DNA of 50,376 nucleotides from Casp-actino8 sp001510335 (lineage in GTDB: Bacteria; Actinomycetota; Acidimicrobiia; Acidimicrobiales; Ilumatobacteraceae): the NCBI GenBank assembly GCA_027729635.1, contig JAQCEM010000016.1:1-50376 (forward strand). The letters run 5' to 3'. A program made the position numbers and the translations under genes. Positions 1-8,160 of this stretch are shown piece after piece. Below the pieces are notes generated by a model, which saw nothing but the letters and a program-made list of their open reading frames with translations, did no database searches and had not been told where the DNA came from. Numbering within the stretch: position 1 is the stretch's first letter; every line of letters begins with the position of its first letter.

Positions 1-391
1 GGGTGCATCAACATCACAGTTGGTTCTTGGTGGACGATCAATGGGCGGCCGCATGTGCTCGATGGTTGCTGCTGGTGTGCCCGACACCGATGGGCTTGAT
101 GCATTGCCTGTCGCTGGAGTCATTTTGATTTCGTATCCGCTGCATCCACCGGCCAAACCCGAGAGTTTGCGCGTTGAACATTTTGAACGACTTACTGTGC
201 CGTGTTTGTTTATTCAGGGCACCAAAGATGAGTTCGGTTCTCCTGAAGAATTGCAAGAGTGGACCGCCAAGATTCCAGGTGAAGTTACACACCATTTCGT
301 GCAGCACGCCCATCACGAAATGAAAAAGAAAGACGGCGAAATTGCCGAAGTGATTCAGGATTGGTTGGTTCGGTTAACCGGAAGCGCGTGA
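1..391 (+). CDS. alpha/beta-hydrolase, C-terminal part (cut by window edge)
   Basis: The frame is open from base 2, so the gene begins before the window; 129 residues are visible, ending at TGA 389-391. The nucleophile elbow is G-R-S-M-G near the start. A later G-T-K-D-E-F loop is the likely place of the acidic residue, and the H-A-H-H-E-M stretch near the end probably supplies the catalytic His. This arrangement resembles the KANL3/Tex30-like hydrolase family, cytosolic enzymes of poorly known substrate. The last 37 bases overlap the end of the convergent MFS gene. Fold is clear, substrate unknown. Confidence 0.75.
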   Translation, partial: GASTSQLVLGGRSMGGRMCSMVAAGVPDTDGLDALPVAGVILISYPLHPPAKPESLRVEHFERLTVPCLFIQGTKDEFGSPEELQEWTAKIPGEVTHHFVQHAHHEMKKKDGEIAEVIQDWLVRLTGSA

Positions 392-1917
392 TCTTCGGGG
401 TTGAGTTCTTCGAGTTCGCGATGCGCAGTTTCGGGATACGTGAAGAACACGATTAATGCCACAATGACTGGGCCAGCAACAAGTGCAAGCATGACTGGTC
501 CGTAACTGGTTCCGCCATCAACGATTGCGCCGGTGATGAGCAATGAAATACTTCCGCCAATCAACGCGCTCGCCAGAATCAAGAACGCAGCACGACCACG
601 GTTGCCGGTGGGGAAGAGTTCGGTGCGATACACCGCAAGTGGCGGGTAAGCGGTGGCAGCAATCATTGCGCCAATGATGGCGACCATCCACATCAGCCCA
701 CCCGTTGCCGAGAACGAGAGGGCGATAAGCAATCCACCAATAGGTGCGCATGTCACGGCTAACCGGCGCCGACCTTTTTGATCAGCCACCCTCGCACCAA
801 CAATCAATCCAATCACTGCCGGCGTTGACGTGACAAGAGTAAACACGGCAACCATGCCTGCAGAAAATCCGCGTTCGTCTTTGAGGAACGAGTTCTGAAA
901 GAACGATGCTGGTGACAACAGCATGTTGCCAAAGAACGCAACGGCCATCTGAATAGCTAAGCGCTTACGGCGTAGTTTCGGCACAGGAGTTGCTTTGACA
1001 TCTTCTTGGTGCCATTCAAAACGACGCGTCTCAGGAAGTCGCCGAGTGAGATCAAGTGCAACAGCCAGCCACACCAATGCTATGACATAGATGAAACGCC
1101 AACCGTTGTCGCCGATATCGGCAAGTGGCAACGCAATCACGGCAACACTAGCGCCGAGTCCGTTAGCCATCGCCAAAAGACCAACGGCATACGCGCGCGA
1201 ACCGCGCGGCATTTCTTCGGCAGCAATCACTGCAACTAATAAGTCAAGAGCCAAACCAAGTGGTCGCCCTAACGTTTGAGTGGCAACGAGAATCGGAAAG
1301 TTGGGAGCGATTGCACCAAGCGACGCAATGATCGGTGCGGCCCACGCCAAAACAATCACGACGCGCCGTCGACCAATGCGATCGGCGAGTAGTGCTGCGG
1401 GCAAACCCAAAATGACTCCGACGCGCACCACAGTGCCGGCCACACCACGGCCCCAATCGCCAACACCAAAGTCATCGCCGGCAAAGGCCACGGTTTGTGT
1501 GAAGAGTGTGTTGACGAACGCGCTGAGCAACGAAGCCGCCGCGAGCAGACCGAGTACTTGGGCTTGGCGTGCCGTCAGGCGATCGGGTGGAGCCCACGCG
1601 GGTTGCTTACTGGGTTCTGGCCCAACGTCGCGGCGGCGAAGTAGGCGACCAATCAGCCGACCGAATAACCACGAGAACCACGGAATCACCAGTTTGTAGT
1701 CGAGGGCCTCGACGAGTTCGTTGCCGTTTGGGCTTTTGGCGACAGTTCGCCGATACGAAACAAAGGGGCCAGTTTCTTGTTCAAAAACTGCGATCTCGTC
1801 AGCGGTGGGGCCACTTGAGGTTTCAAGCACGATGTCTTCGCGGGGCGAGGTGAGCCAATCGCGACTTTCGGGAGTGTCGGGCCACGTCCGTACCAGATGT
1901 TTCACATCGCGACCCAC
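355..1917 (-). CDS. MFS transporter with long cytosolic N-terminus
   Basis: A 520-residue major facilitator superfamily permease of unknown substrate. About 85 soluble residues precede the membrane part, then roughly 12 hydrophobic segments follow. Motif A is visible after TM2 (L-L-A-D-R-I-G-R-R-R), with a degenerate copy in the second half (V-A-D-Q-K-G-R-R-R). The open frame extends to ATG at 1965 or 1956, which would overlap murA. I prefer GTG at 1917 because the hexamer TAGGCT lies 7 bases upstream (1925-1930 on the minus strand), matching the leaderless pattern seen across the window, and because it leaves room for murA's promoter. Function is assigned at superfamily level only. Confidence 0.8.
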   Translation of the reverse strand: MGRDVKHLVRTWPDTPESRDWLTSPREDIVLETSSGPTADEIAVFEQETGPFVSYRRTVAKSPNGNELVEALDYKLVIPWFSWLFGRLIGRLLRRRDVGPEPSKQPAWAPPDRLTARQAQVLGLLAAASLLSAFVNTLFTQTVAFAGDDFGVGDWGRGVAGTVVRVGVILGLPAALLADRIGRRRVVIVLAWAAPIIASLGAIAPNFPILVATQTLGRPLGLALDLLVAVIAAEEMPRGSRAYAVGLLAMANGLGASVAVIALPLADIGDNGWRFIYVIALVWLAVALDLTRRLPETRRFEWHQEDVKATPVPKLRRKRLAIQMAVAFFGNMLLSPASFFQNSFLKDERGFSAGMVAVFTLVTSTPAVIGLIVGARVADQKGRRRLAVTCAPIGGLLIALSFSATGGLMWMVAIIGAMIAATAYPPLAVYRTELFPTGNRGRAAFLILASALIGGSISLLITGAIVDGGTSYGPVMLALVAGPVIVALIVFFTYPETAHRELEELNPEDHALPVNRTNQS

Positions 1918-1954
1918 GGTGGCGAGCCTACTTGGCGACCTATATTTGTGGTTC
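1918..1954. promoter_or_regulatory. divergent promoters of MFS gene and murA
   Basis: The 37-base gap holds two facing TANNNT -10 candidates: TATATT at 1941-1946, 8 bases before murA's ATG, and TAGGCT on the minus strand (1925-1930), 7 bases before the MFS GTG. No convincing -35 is visible for either and no Shine-Dalgarno sequence precedes either start, so both transcripts are probably leaderless. Confidence 0.45.
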
Positions 1955-3232
1955 ATGGATCGCATCGTCGTTCACCGCAGTGGTCCATTGGCCGGAGAGG
2001 TCGATGTTCCCGGCGCAAAAAACTCAGTTCTCAAGCTCATGGTTGCGTCGCTCTATACCTCGGGTACTCACGAGCTCACCAATGTGCCCGCTATTTCTGA
2101 TGTTGACACGATGGGATCACTGCTCGGCGCGTTAGGCGTTGATGTGTCACACGATCTTCACCGCGCCGATGTTTTGTTGTTAACCAATCGTGGCGATGTG
2201 AAATCGATCGCACCGTCTGAATTGGTCGAGACGATTCGTGCATCAATCAACTTGCTCGGTCCTTTGTTGGCGTGCAAAGGCCACGTGCGACTCGATATGC
2301 CAGGGGGTGACGACTTCGGTACTCGACCCATTGATATGCACGTCGCCGGGCTCACTGCGATGGGAGCCAAATTTGATTTGTCGAACGGAAACATTGAAGC
2401 TCGTGCCGACAACTTGCACGGCGCGCACATCACTCTTGATTTTCCGTCGGTTGGTGCAACCGAAAACATTCTCACGGCTGCAGTGCACGCCAACGGCGAA
2501 ACGATTATCCAGAATGCGGCACGCGAACCCGAAGTTGCCGATTTGTGTGACTTGCTCGTTGAAATGGGCGCGCAGATTTCGGGAATTGGTTCATCAACAT
2601 TGACGATTGTTGGTGTTGAACGTGGATCACTGAAGCCAGTGCAACATGCCGTCGTGCCCGATCGCATTCAGGCAGCCACATATCTTGCGGCAACTGCAGT
2701 TGCGGGTGGCGATGTGATTGTGCGTGGTGCTCGCGCCCACGACATGCAGGTGCTATTGAGCCGCATGAACGACATGGGTCTCGACATCACCGCAGTTCCT
2801 GGGGGAGTCCGCATCGTGTCTGAGGGTCGCATGCGAGCCGTTGATATTCAGACTTTGCCGTATCCGGGACTCGCGACCGACTACAAGCCATTGCTTGTGA
2901 CCATGCTTGCGGTTGCTGAAGGTTCAGGAATCGTCACCGAGAATCTGTATCCCGGACGTTTTCGTTATGTCGAAGAATTGTCAAAACTCGGTGCCGATAT
3001 TCGCACCGATGGTCACCATGCCATTGTGCGCGGTGTTGAACGATTGCGTGGGGCGGCCGTGGTGGCACCCGATATCCGTGCTGGTGCGGCACTGGTGGTC
3101 GCTGGACTCGCAGCCGAGGGGCGAACAGTCATCTCGGGGATCGAACACATCGATCGCGGTTACGACAACCTGGTGGGGCGTTTAGTCGCCCTCGGCGCCT
3201 TGGTCGAGCGGGTCGATTTGGCGGTTTCGTAG
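1955..3232 (+). CDS. murA: UDP-N-acetylglucosamine 1-carboxyvinyltransferase MurA (Asp-type active site)
   Basis: Cytosolic first committed enzyme of peptidoglycan synthesis; it transfers enolpyruvate from PEP to UDP-GlcNAc. 425 residues, usual family length. The K22-N23 pair and R95 of the R-A-S-I segment match the substrate-binding residues of E. coli MurA. In the catalytic loop, where most bacteria have G-G-C, this protein reads G-G-D119-D-F-G-T-R-P, so the fosfomycin-target Cys is Asp, as known for Mycobacterium tuberculosis MurA. The start at 1955 is the only one giving the conserved beginning; the longer open frame upstream is only the antisense of the MFS gene. The 3' end overlaps the small minus-strand gene by 51 bases. 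Confidence 0.96.
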   Translation: MDRIVVHRSGPLAGEVDVPGAKNSVLKLMVASLYTSGTHELTNVPAISDVDTMGSLLGALGVDVSHDLHRADVLLLTNRGDVKSIAPSELVETIRASINLLGPLLACKGHVRLDMPGGDDFGTRPIDMHVAGLTAMGAKFDLSNGNIEARADNLHGAHITLDFPSVGATENILTAAVHANGETIIQNAAREPEVADLCDLLVEMGAQISGIGSSTLTIVGVERGSLKPVQHAVVPDRIQAATYLAATAVAGGDVIVRGARAHDMQVLLSRMNDMGLDITAVPGGVRIVSEGRMRAVDIQTLPYPGLATDYKPLLVTMLAVAEGSGIVTENLYPGRFRYVEELSKLGADIRTDGHHAIVRGVERLRGAAVVAPDIRAGAALVVAGLAAEGRTVISGIEHIDRGYDNLVGRLVALGALVERVDLAVS

Positions 3233-3364
3233 AGCAACCGAGCGATCAAGTCGCTTTTTGACGATGACCAAGAGTCCAACAATCACCACAATCGGGCCCG
3301 CAACCAACAAAATCTCATCCCAACCGCCCTGATGGGCCAGCAATGCGATGTTTGATGCGGTCAT
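3182..3364 (-). CDS. small single-span membrane protein
   Basis: A 60-residue ORF with a short polar N-terminus, one strongly hydrophobic segment (about residues 18-36) followed by K-K-R, and a charged tail, giving a one-TM protein with the C-terminus inside by the positive-inside rule. Its last 51 bases overlap the end of murA in antisense. A small membrane protein of similar look seems to recur in this actinobacterial group, but I cannot name a family. The hydrophobic segment lies outside the murA overlap, which argues that it is not a shadow ORF. Function unknown. Confidence 0.55.
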   Translation of the reverse strand: MTASNIALLAHQGGWDEILLVAGPIVVIVGLLVIVKKRLDRSVALRNRQIDPLDQGAEGD

Positions 3365-3461
3365 AGAAAAGCCTTCGTGAACTGCGCCTCTTGACAGAGG
3401 TTCTCGGTGCTTCCCACTCTACGATCAAGGGAACAAGTTTAAAGGATTCTTAGGTATCACC

Positions 3462-3698
3462 GTGACAACAACCATGCGCGAACAGGTCGAAGAGACCATC
3501 GAAGTTATTCGCCCGGCCTTGCAGGCCGATGGCGGAGATATTGAGTTAAAAGAAGTTGATGAAGTCACCGGAATCGTGACCGTCACTCTGGTTGGAGCGT
3601 GTGGAACCTGCCCGGCCTCAACCCAAACTTTGAAGCAAGGTATTGAGCGCATTATGCGAGATCGTGTCGATGGTGTCACCGAAGTCGTGAACGTATGA
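3462..3698 (+). CDS. NifU-like Fe-S scaffold domain protein
   Basis: A 78-residue stand-alone NifU C-terminal domain, which in other bacteria carries or delivers Fe-S clusters through the C-x-x-C pair seen here as A-C-G-T-C-P in the second half. GTG at 3462 and ATG at 3474 are both possible; an AAAGGA run at 3441-3446 is rather far from either. The stop overlaps the meaB start in an ATGA junction, so the two are co-transcribed. A possible promoter upstream begins with TTGACA at 3391-3396, but no well-spaced -10 is obvious. Confidence 0.88.
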   Translation: MTTTMREQVEETIEVIRPALQADGGDIELKEVDEVTGIVTVTLVGACGTCPASTQTLKQGIERIMRDRVDGVTEVVNV

Positions 3699-4657
3699 GT
3701 CGTCGCGATCGCAATCCCGAAACTCTTTTTGCGGCAGCACTGGAAGGTGATCGCAGTTCGTTAGCTCGTTTGTTGTCAATGATCGAACAAGGTGGCGACG
3801 ATGCGCGCGCCGTCGGTCGTTTGTCGTATCCACTTGGTGGACATAGTTACACCGTTGGGCTCACTGGTGCGCCCGGTGCCGGCAAGAGCACACTCACATC
3901 GTCGATCATTGGTCACCTGCGCAAGATGGATCTTGAAGTAGCGGTGTTGGCAATTGACCCGTCGTCACCATTCACTGGTGGCGCAATCTTGGGTGACCGT
4001 GTGCGCATGCAAGACCACGCGACCGACCGTGGGGTTTTTATTCGTTCGATGGCAACGCGTGGTCACTTAGGTGGCTTGTCGTTGGCAGCACCTGAAGCGA
4101 TTCGTTTGCTTGACGCGATTGGACGCTTGTGGGTTTTGGTTGAAACTGTGGGCGTTGGTCAAGTTGAAGTTGAAATTGCTGGCAAAGCCGATACCACTGT
4201 TGTTGTGGTGAACCCAGGTTGGGGAGACTCGGTGCAAGCCAACAAGGCTGGTCTCATGGAGATCGCCGACGTGTTCGTGATTAACAAGGCTGATCGCAAG
4301 GGTGTTGACGAAACTCGTCGCGACCTTGAGCAGATGCTTGATCTTTCAGACTTGCCGCACGAAGCATGGCGTCCTCCGATTGTGCCGACCATTGGTTCAA
4401 CGGGTGAAGGTGTTGAAGCATTGTGGGATGTTGTTCAGCAACATCGTGCACACATCAGTAGCTCTGGCGAACTCGATCGTCGCCGTCGCTTTCGGTTGCG
4501 CGAAGAGTTGCGCGAAATCGTGGCCCGTCGTCTCGAACAAAAGGCTCGCGAAATTTGCACCGGCGATCGCTGGGATCAGTTGCAAGACGGAGTCATTGAG
4601 CGCACGCTCGACCCGTGGAGCGCCGCTGACGAAATGCTCAAGGCCGTCGGCGCCTAG
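3695..4657 (+). CDS. meaB: MeaB/ArgK-type GTPase (methylmalonyl-CoA mutase chaperone)
   Basis: 320 residues, a G3E-family P-loop GTPase that protects and reloads the B12 cofactor of methylmalonyl-CoA mutase or a related acyl-CoA mutase. Walker A is G-A-P-G-A-G-K-S-T; the D-P-S-S-P-F-T-G-G segment, the V-E-T-V-G-V-G-Q switch region and the N-K-A-D guanine-specificity motif are all present. It starts within the nifU stop (ATGA). The mutase itself is not in the window. Family call is firm; the client mutase is inferred. Confidence 0.93.
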   Translation: MSRRDRNPETLFAAALEGDRSSLARLLSMIEQGGDDARAVGRLSYPLGGHSYTVGLTGAPGAGKSTLTSSIIGHLRKMDLEVAVLAIDPSSPFTGGAILGDRVRMQDHATDRGVFIRSMATRGHLGGLSLAAPEAIRLLDAIGRLWVLVETVGVGQVEVEIAGKADTTVVVVNPGWGDSVQANKAGLMEIADVFVINKADRKGVDETRRDLEQMLDLSDLPHEAWRPPIVPTIGSTGEGVEALWDVVQQHRAHISSSGELDRRRRFRLREELREIVARRLEQKAREICTGDRWDQLQDGVIERTLDPWSAADEMLKAVGA

Positions 4658-4727
4658 TTGGGGAATCTGACCACCGTTTTCGGGGTGGTTTCGCGCCCAA
4701 TGGGTAGGGGCGGTACGGTGGGCGGAT

Positions 4728-5501
4728 ATGGAAGATCTCGTTTTGCTTGAGCGTCGCCCTGATGGGGTTGCCGTCGTCACTCTCAATAATCCCAAGGTCA
4801 ACGCACTCAGCCAGGCCGTCCTAGCCTGCATCAAAGAGATCGCGCTTGACCTCACCGCCAATCCACCAGGAGCCGTCGTCATTACCGGTGGCGAGCGAAT
4901 TTTTGCGGCCGGTGCCGACATCAGCGAATTTGGTGGAACCGCTGAAGGCGATCGCATCGGACTCGGATTTCATAGTGCACTCGATGCCGTTGCAGCCATT
5001 CCTCGTTTTGTCATTGCCGCCGTGAGTGGTTACGCACTTGGCGGTGGATGCGAACTTTCCATGGCGTGCGACTATCGAATCGCTGGCGAAAAAGCCGTGT
5101 TTGGTCAACCCGAAGTTTTACTGGGCATTATTCCTGGCGGCGGTGGAACCCAACGTTTGCCGCGTTTGGTCGGATCAAGTCGCGCCAAAGAAATTGTGAT
5201 GACTGGTCGCCAAGTGAAATCAGACGAAGCCTTACGTATCGGTCTTGTTGACGAAGTAGTGCCGAATGATCAATTGCACGAGCGGGCCTTTGCACTTGCT
5301 GCTGAAGTTGCTCGTGGTGCCCTTCAGGCTCATGCCGCAATGAAGCAGGCGGTTGACGAAGGAATGTCGTCAACATTGGTTGATGGTTTGTTACTTGAAC
5401 GTCAACTCTTTACTGACGTTTTTGCAACTGATGACAGTCAGATTGGCGTCAAGAGTTTCCTCGAAAACGGTCCGGGTAAAGCCACATTCACTGGCAAGTG
5501 A
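4728..5501 (+). CDS. enoyl-CoA hydratase/isomerase family protein
   Basis: 257-residue crotonase-fold enzyme. Both acidic catalytic residues of true enoyl-CoA hydratases are kept: E109 in G-G-G-C-E-L and E129 in G-Q-P-E-V. The oxyanion-hole segments A-G-A-D-I (61-65) and A-L-G-G-G (103-107) are also present, so hydration of 2-enoyl-CoA in beta-oxidation is likely. TACGGT at 4714-4719 sits 8 bases before the ATG, suggesting its own leaderless transcript rather than read-through from meaB. The stop TGA abuts the stop of the convergent glycosyltransferase with no base between (TGATCA). Confidence 0.9.
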   Translation: MEDLVLLERRPDGVAVVTLNNPKVNALSQAVLACIKEIALDLTANPPGAVVITGGERIFAAGADISEFGGTAEGDRIGLGFHSALDAVAAIPRFVIAAVSGYALGGGCELSMACDYRIAGEKAVFGQPEVLLGIIPGGGGTQRLPRLVGSSRAKEIVMTGRQVKSDEALRIGLVDEVVPNDQLHERAFALAAEVARGALQAHAAMKQAVDEGMSSTLVDGLLLERQLFTDVFATDDSQIGVKSFLENGPGKATFTGK

Positions 5502-6650
5502 TCACAATCCAGCACGCGCGGTTTCGTACGCAATTACTGTTGACCTGGCTATTGCATCCCACGAAAAACGAGCGTGCAAAATTTCGGCTCCTTGGGCCTG
5601 CATATTTTGCAAGACATGCGGATTCATTAAAACGCGTTCAATACGAGTTGCTAATTCTTTGGCATTGCCGGGCTCGAACATCAAACCTGCTTCGGTGCCT
5701 TCCATAATCTCGGCAAGTCCACCAGTGCGCGCCACGATGGTTGGAGCATTGGCAGCCAAAGATTCGAGCGCAACAATTCCGAAAGGTTCATATAACGACG
5801 GAATGACCACGCAGCCAGCTTCGTGCAATAACGAACGCAATTCTTCATCGGTGATATAGCCAGCCAAATGCACGAGATCGCTCACACCTTCTATATCCAC
5901 TTGGCTTTGTAGTTCGGGCAAGTACGGCCCGCGCCCAGCAATCACACAACGAATTTCGGGTACCCGACTGCGTAACCGCCCAATCGCCTGAGCCAATACC
6001 TGAAAGCCTTTTTCGTATTGCACGCGACCCCAAGCGAGTACCAACATGTTGCGCTGTTGCACGCCATCTGGTGCCCACTCGTCAACATCAACACCGTTGG
6101 GTATGAGGTGAACTTGATCGGGTATGAGTTCGAAACCATCAATCACCTCGCGTTGCATAAATCGCGAACAACAAATGACACGCTGTGAAACATTGGCAAT
6201 CCACGATTCAACCGAATGAATTGAGGCGGGATCACCCTCGGGAACATTGCCACCGTGCCGTCCACTTTCAGTTGAATGAAACGTGGTGACTAACGGAACC
6301 GCGCACAAAGTTGCGAGAGTGTGACCAGCCCAGGCTGAACGCCAATCGTGAGCGTGCACGACATCTGGACGCCAATCGTCAAGTTGCGCGAGCAACGCGG
6401 TGATGTGGTGGTTGCCCGAAGATACAAATCCGACCGCGTCATCTTCGGGGAACCACGGCAAATCAACATCTGCCCGAATAATCCGTACGCCGGCAACAAC
6501 CTGGTCTTCAACAATTCCAGGTGCTGACAAGGTGAAGATGCACACGTCGTGGCCGTCTTTGGCCAGTGACTTTGACAAGCCGTCAACATGTGCCCCAACC
6601 CCGCCGATGGTCTCAGGCGGAAATTCCCATGTCACCAGCAAGATACGCAC
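5502..6650 (-). CDS. GT4-family glycosyltransferase
   Basis: 382 residues with a GT-B double Rossmann fold. The N-terminal part starts V-T-W-E-F-P-P and has G-G-V-G-A-H-V (donor loop of glycogen-synthase-like GT4 enzymes); the C-terminal part has E-P-F-G-I-V-A-L-E, the E-x7-E signature. It most resembles bacterial glycogen or maltose-1-phosphate-using synthases, but other sugar acceptors are possible. Start is GTG at 6650 with TACCGT 6 bases upstream on the minus strand (6657-6662). It is divergent from azlC. Confidence 0.85.
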   Translation of the reverse strand: MRILLVTWEFPPETIGGVGAHVDGLSKSLAKDGHDVCIFTLSAPGIVEDQVVAGVRIIRADVDLPWFPEDDAVGFVSSGNHHITALLAQLDDWRPDVVHAHDWRSAWAGHTLATLCAVPLVTTFHSTESGRHGGNVPEGDPASIHSVESWIANVSQRVICCSRFMQREVIDGFELIPDQVHLIPNGVDVDEWAPDGVQQRNMLVLAWGRVQYEKGFQVLAQAIGRLRSRVPEIRCVIAGRGPYLPELQSQVDIEGVSDLVHLAGYITDEELRSLLHEAGCVVIPSLYEPFGIVALESLAANAPTIVARTGGLAEIMEGTEAGLMFEPGNAKELATRIERVLMNPHVLQNMQAQGAEILHARFSWDAIARSTVIAYETARAGL

Positions 6651-6690
6651 ATCATGACGGTAGCGCGGTTGCGCTCGTAGCCTTGCGAAC
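6651..6690. promoter_or_regulatory. divergent promoters of GT4 gene and azlC
   Basis: Forty bases separate two GTG starts. Plus strand: TAGCCT at 6678-6683, 7 bases before azlC, with ATGACG 18 bases further upstream as a weak -35. Minus strand: TACCGT (6657-6662), 6 bases before the glycosyltransferase. Neither gene has a Shine-Dalgarno sequence. Both are read as leaderless. Confidence 0.4.
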
Positions 6691-7407
6691 GTGAATCAGC
6701 CAGTGCCCAACCTGCCGTGGTGGAAAGACGCAACATTACGCCCCACCATTGCAGCCTGCCTCACCCTGAGCGCCGCGGTTGGGGTCTTTGGCTTTTCTTT
6801 CGGTGTGGGCTCAGTTGCGGCTGGCTCAAGTGTTTTGCAAACCTGTGCGTTGTCGTTGTTGGTTTTCACTGGTGCATCGCAGTTTTCGGCAGTGAGTGTG
6901 ATTGGTGCAGGTGGATCGATCGGTTCGGCGTTAGGGGGAGCACTACTGTTAGCGGCGCGTAATGGCGTGTACGGGCTAGCGATGTCTCGGCGCCTTGACG
7001 GTGGATTTGGTCGCAAACTTTTAGCGGCACAACTCACGATTGATGAAACCACTGCCATGGCGGTCGCTCAACCTGATCGTCGTGCTCAACAAGTGGCGTT
7101 CTGGGTCACTGGTGTCGCGTTGTATACGTTCTGGAATTTGGGCACATTGATTGGTGCGCTCACTGGCAGTGCGATCAACCCCAATACCTTCGGACTTGAT
7201 GCCGCGTTCCCCGCTGGCTTTATTGCGATGGTGTGGCCGTTGTTTAGTGATCCTCGAGCGCGCAAGGCAGCAGCAATTGGTGGCGCAATTTGTTTGATCA
7301 CGGTTCCGTTCATACCGATTGGTGTGCCGATTTTGTTATCTGTTTTCGGCGTGCTGGTCGGTTTACAAAAGCCAGTTGACGCACCACAACGTGAGGTTGC
7401 GCCATGA
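6691..7407 (+). CDS. azlC: AzlC family branched-chain amino-acid exporter, large subunit
   Basis: 238 residues with five to six hydrophobic segments and the AzlC hallmark F-T-G-A-S-Q-F near residue 60 followed by a small-residue-rich helix and A-R-N-x-x-Y. AzlC with AzlD forms an inner-membrane efflux pair; the characterised members export valine, leucine, isoleucine or azaleucine analogues. Start is GTG at 6691 (leaderless geometry). It overlaps azlD by ATGA. An exporter of branched-chain amino acids fits a region rich in Leu/Ile biosynthetic genes, though they are not in one operon. Confidence 0.88.
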   Translation: MNQPVPNLPWWKDATLRPTIAACLTLSAAVGVFGFSFGVGSVAAGSSVLQTCALSLLVFTGASQFSAVSVIGAGGSIGSALGGALLLAARNGVYGLAMSRRLDGGFGRKLLAAQLTIDETTAMAVAQPDRRAQQVAFWVTGVALYTFWNLGTLIGALTGSAINPNTFGLDAAFPAGFIAMVWPLFSDPRARKAAAIGGAICLITVPFIPIGVPILLSVFGVLVGLQKPVDAPQREVAP

Positions 7408-7703
7408 CCTGGACGCTCATCATTTTGTTAACAATCGGGGCGTATGCCTTTAAAGTCACCGGACTCGTGATTCTTGGTGGCCGAACACTTCCGCCCATTT
7501 TTGAGCGTTGTCTGGCACTCATTCCGGCCGCAGTGGTCACTGCGTTGGTGATGAAAGATACGTTCACACAAGGTCAAGAACTTGTGCTTGATGCACGTGC
7601 GTTAGGAATTGCGGTTGCTGTTATTGCGGCGTGGCGCAAAGCGCCGCTGATTGTGGTGATTGTTCTTGGCGCAGCAGTGACTGCATTAGTGCGCCAGATC
7701 TAG
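7404..7703 (+). CDS. azlD: AzlD family branched-chain amino-acid transport subunit
   Basis: 99 residues, about four hydrophobic segments, overlapping the azlC stop by four bases. The R-x-L-P-P segment after the first helix pair and R-x-L-x-x-I-P-A-A are typical of AzlD. It is the small partner of AzlC. Substrate range is inferred from the family only. Confidence 0.88.
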   Translation: MTWTLIILLTIGAYAFKVTGLVILGGRTLPPIFERCLALIPAAVVTALVMKDTFTQGQELVLDARALGIAVAVIAAWRKAPLIVVIVLGAAVTALVRQI

Positions 7704-7706
7704 CAA

Positions 7707-8150
7707 TTACTTTTCGACGAGGGCCTTGAGTTTTTTCAGGTTGCGTCGCCAAATTGCTTTCATCACAATGTTTCCACCAATGACTTCGCCGATTGGTCCG
7801 CCTAGCCACCACGGGAAAGTGAGTTCTTCGCTCCATGTGAATTTGGTGTACTGACCATTGCCAATTGGTTCGATGGTGAACACACCAGTGCCAGTCACCA
7901 TGCCGACATGTTTGACACCCATTGACTTTTCGGGAACCCATTCGGTGATTTCCATGCGGTCGGTCAACTTGATCGGGCCAACTTTGGTGTCGCAATCAAA
8001 AGTGGTGCCGACTCCACGGGTCTGAGAGGTGGCAAAACGAATGGCAACAGCGTCGGCCATCCAGTCAACATGTCGCTCAACCGGCTCAACGACTTCCCAC
8101 ACGCGGGCGGGGCTAGCGGCTAATTCAATGGACACTGTGATTCGGCTCAT
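7707..8150 (-). CDS. SRPBCC (polyketide cyclase/START-like) family protein
   Basis: 147 residues with the SRPBCC pattern: an N-terminal beta strand with S-I-E-L-A-A-S-P-A-R-V-W-E-V-V, a central beta sheet (G-T-G-V-F-T-I-E-P), and a C-terminal amphipathic helix ending N-L-K-K-L-K-A-L. Such proteins bind a hydrophobic ligand in a helix-grip cavity; no catalytic residue can be read. It lies 10 bases downstream of galT on the same strand and is probably co-transcribed. Ligand unknown. Confidence 0.8.
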   Translation of the reverse strand: MSRITVSIELAASPARVWEVVEPVERHVDWMADAVAIRFATSQTRGVGTTFDCDTKVGPIKLTDRMEITEWVPEKSMGVKHVGMVTGTGVFTIEPIGNGQYTKFTWSEELTFPWWLGGPIGEVIGGNIVMKAIWRRNLKKLKALVEK

Positions 8151-8160
8151 GCCGACAGTG

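Noticed and set aside
1955..1965. MFS start at ATG 1965 or 1956 overlapping murA's ATG
   Set aside because: Would leave no promoter space for either gene; GTG 1917 has a well-placed TAGGCT and keeps the whole transporter.
4670..4689. ACCACC/GGTGGT inverted repeat after meaB
   Set aside because: Only six pairs with an eight-base loop and no T-tract; too weak to call a terminator.
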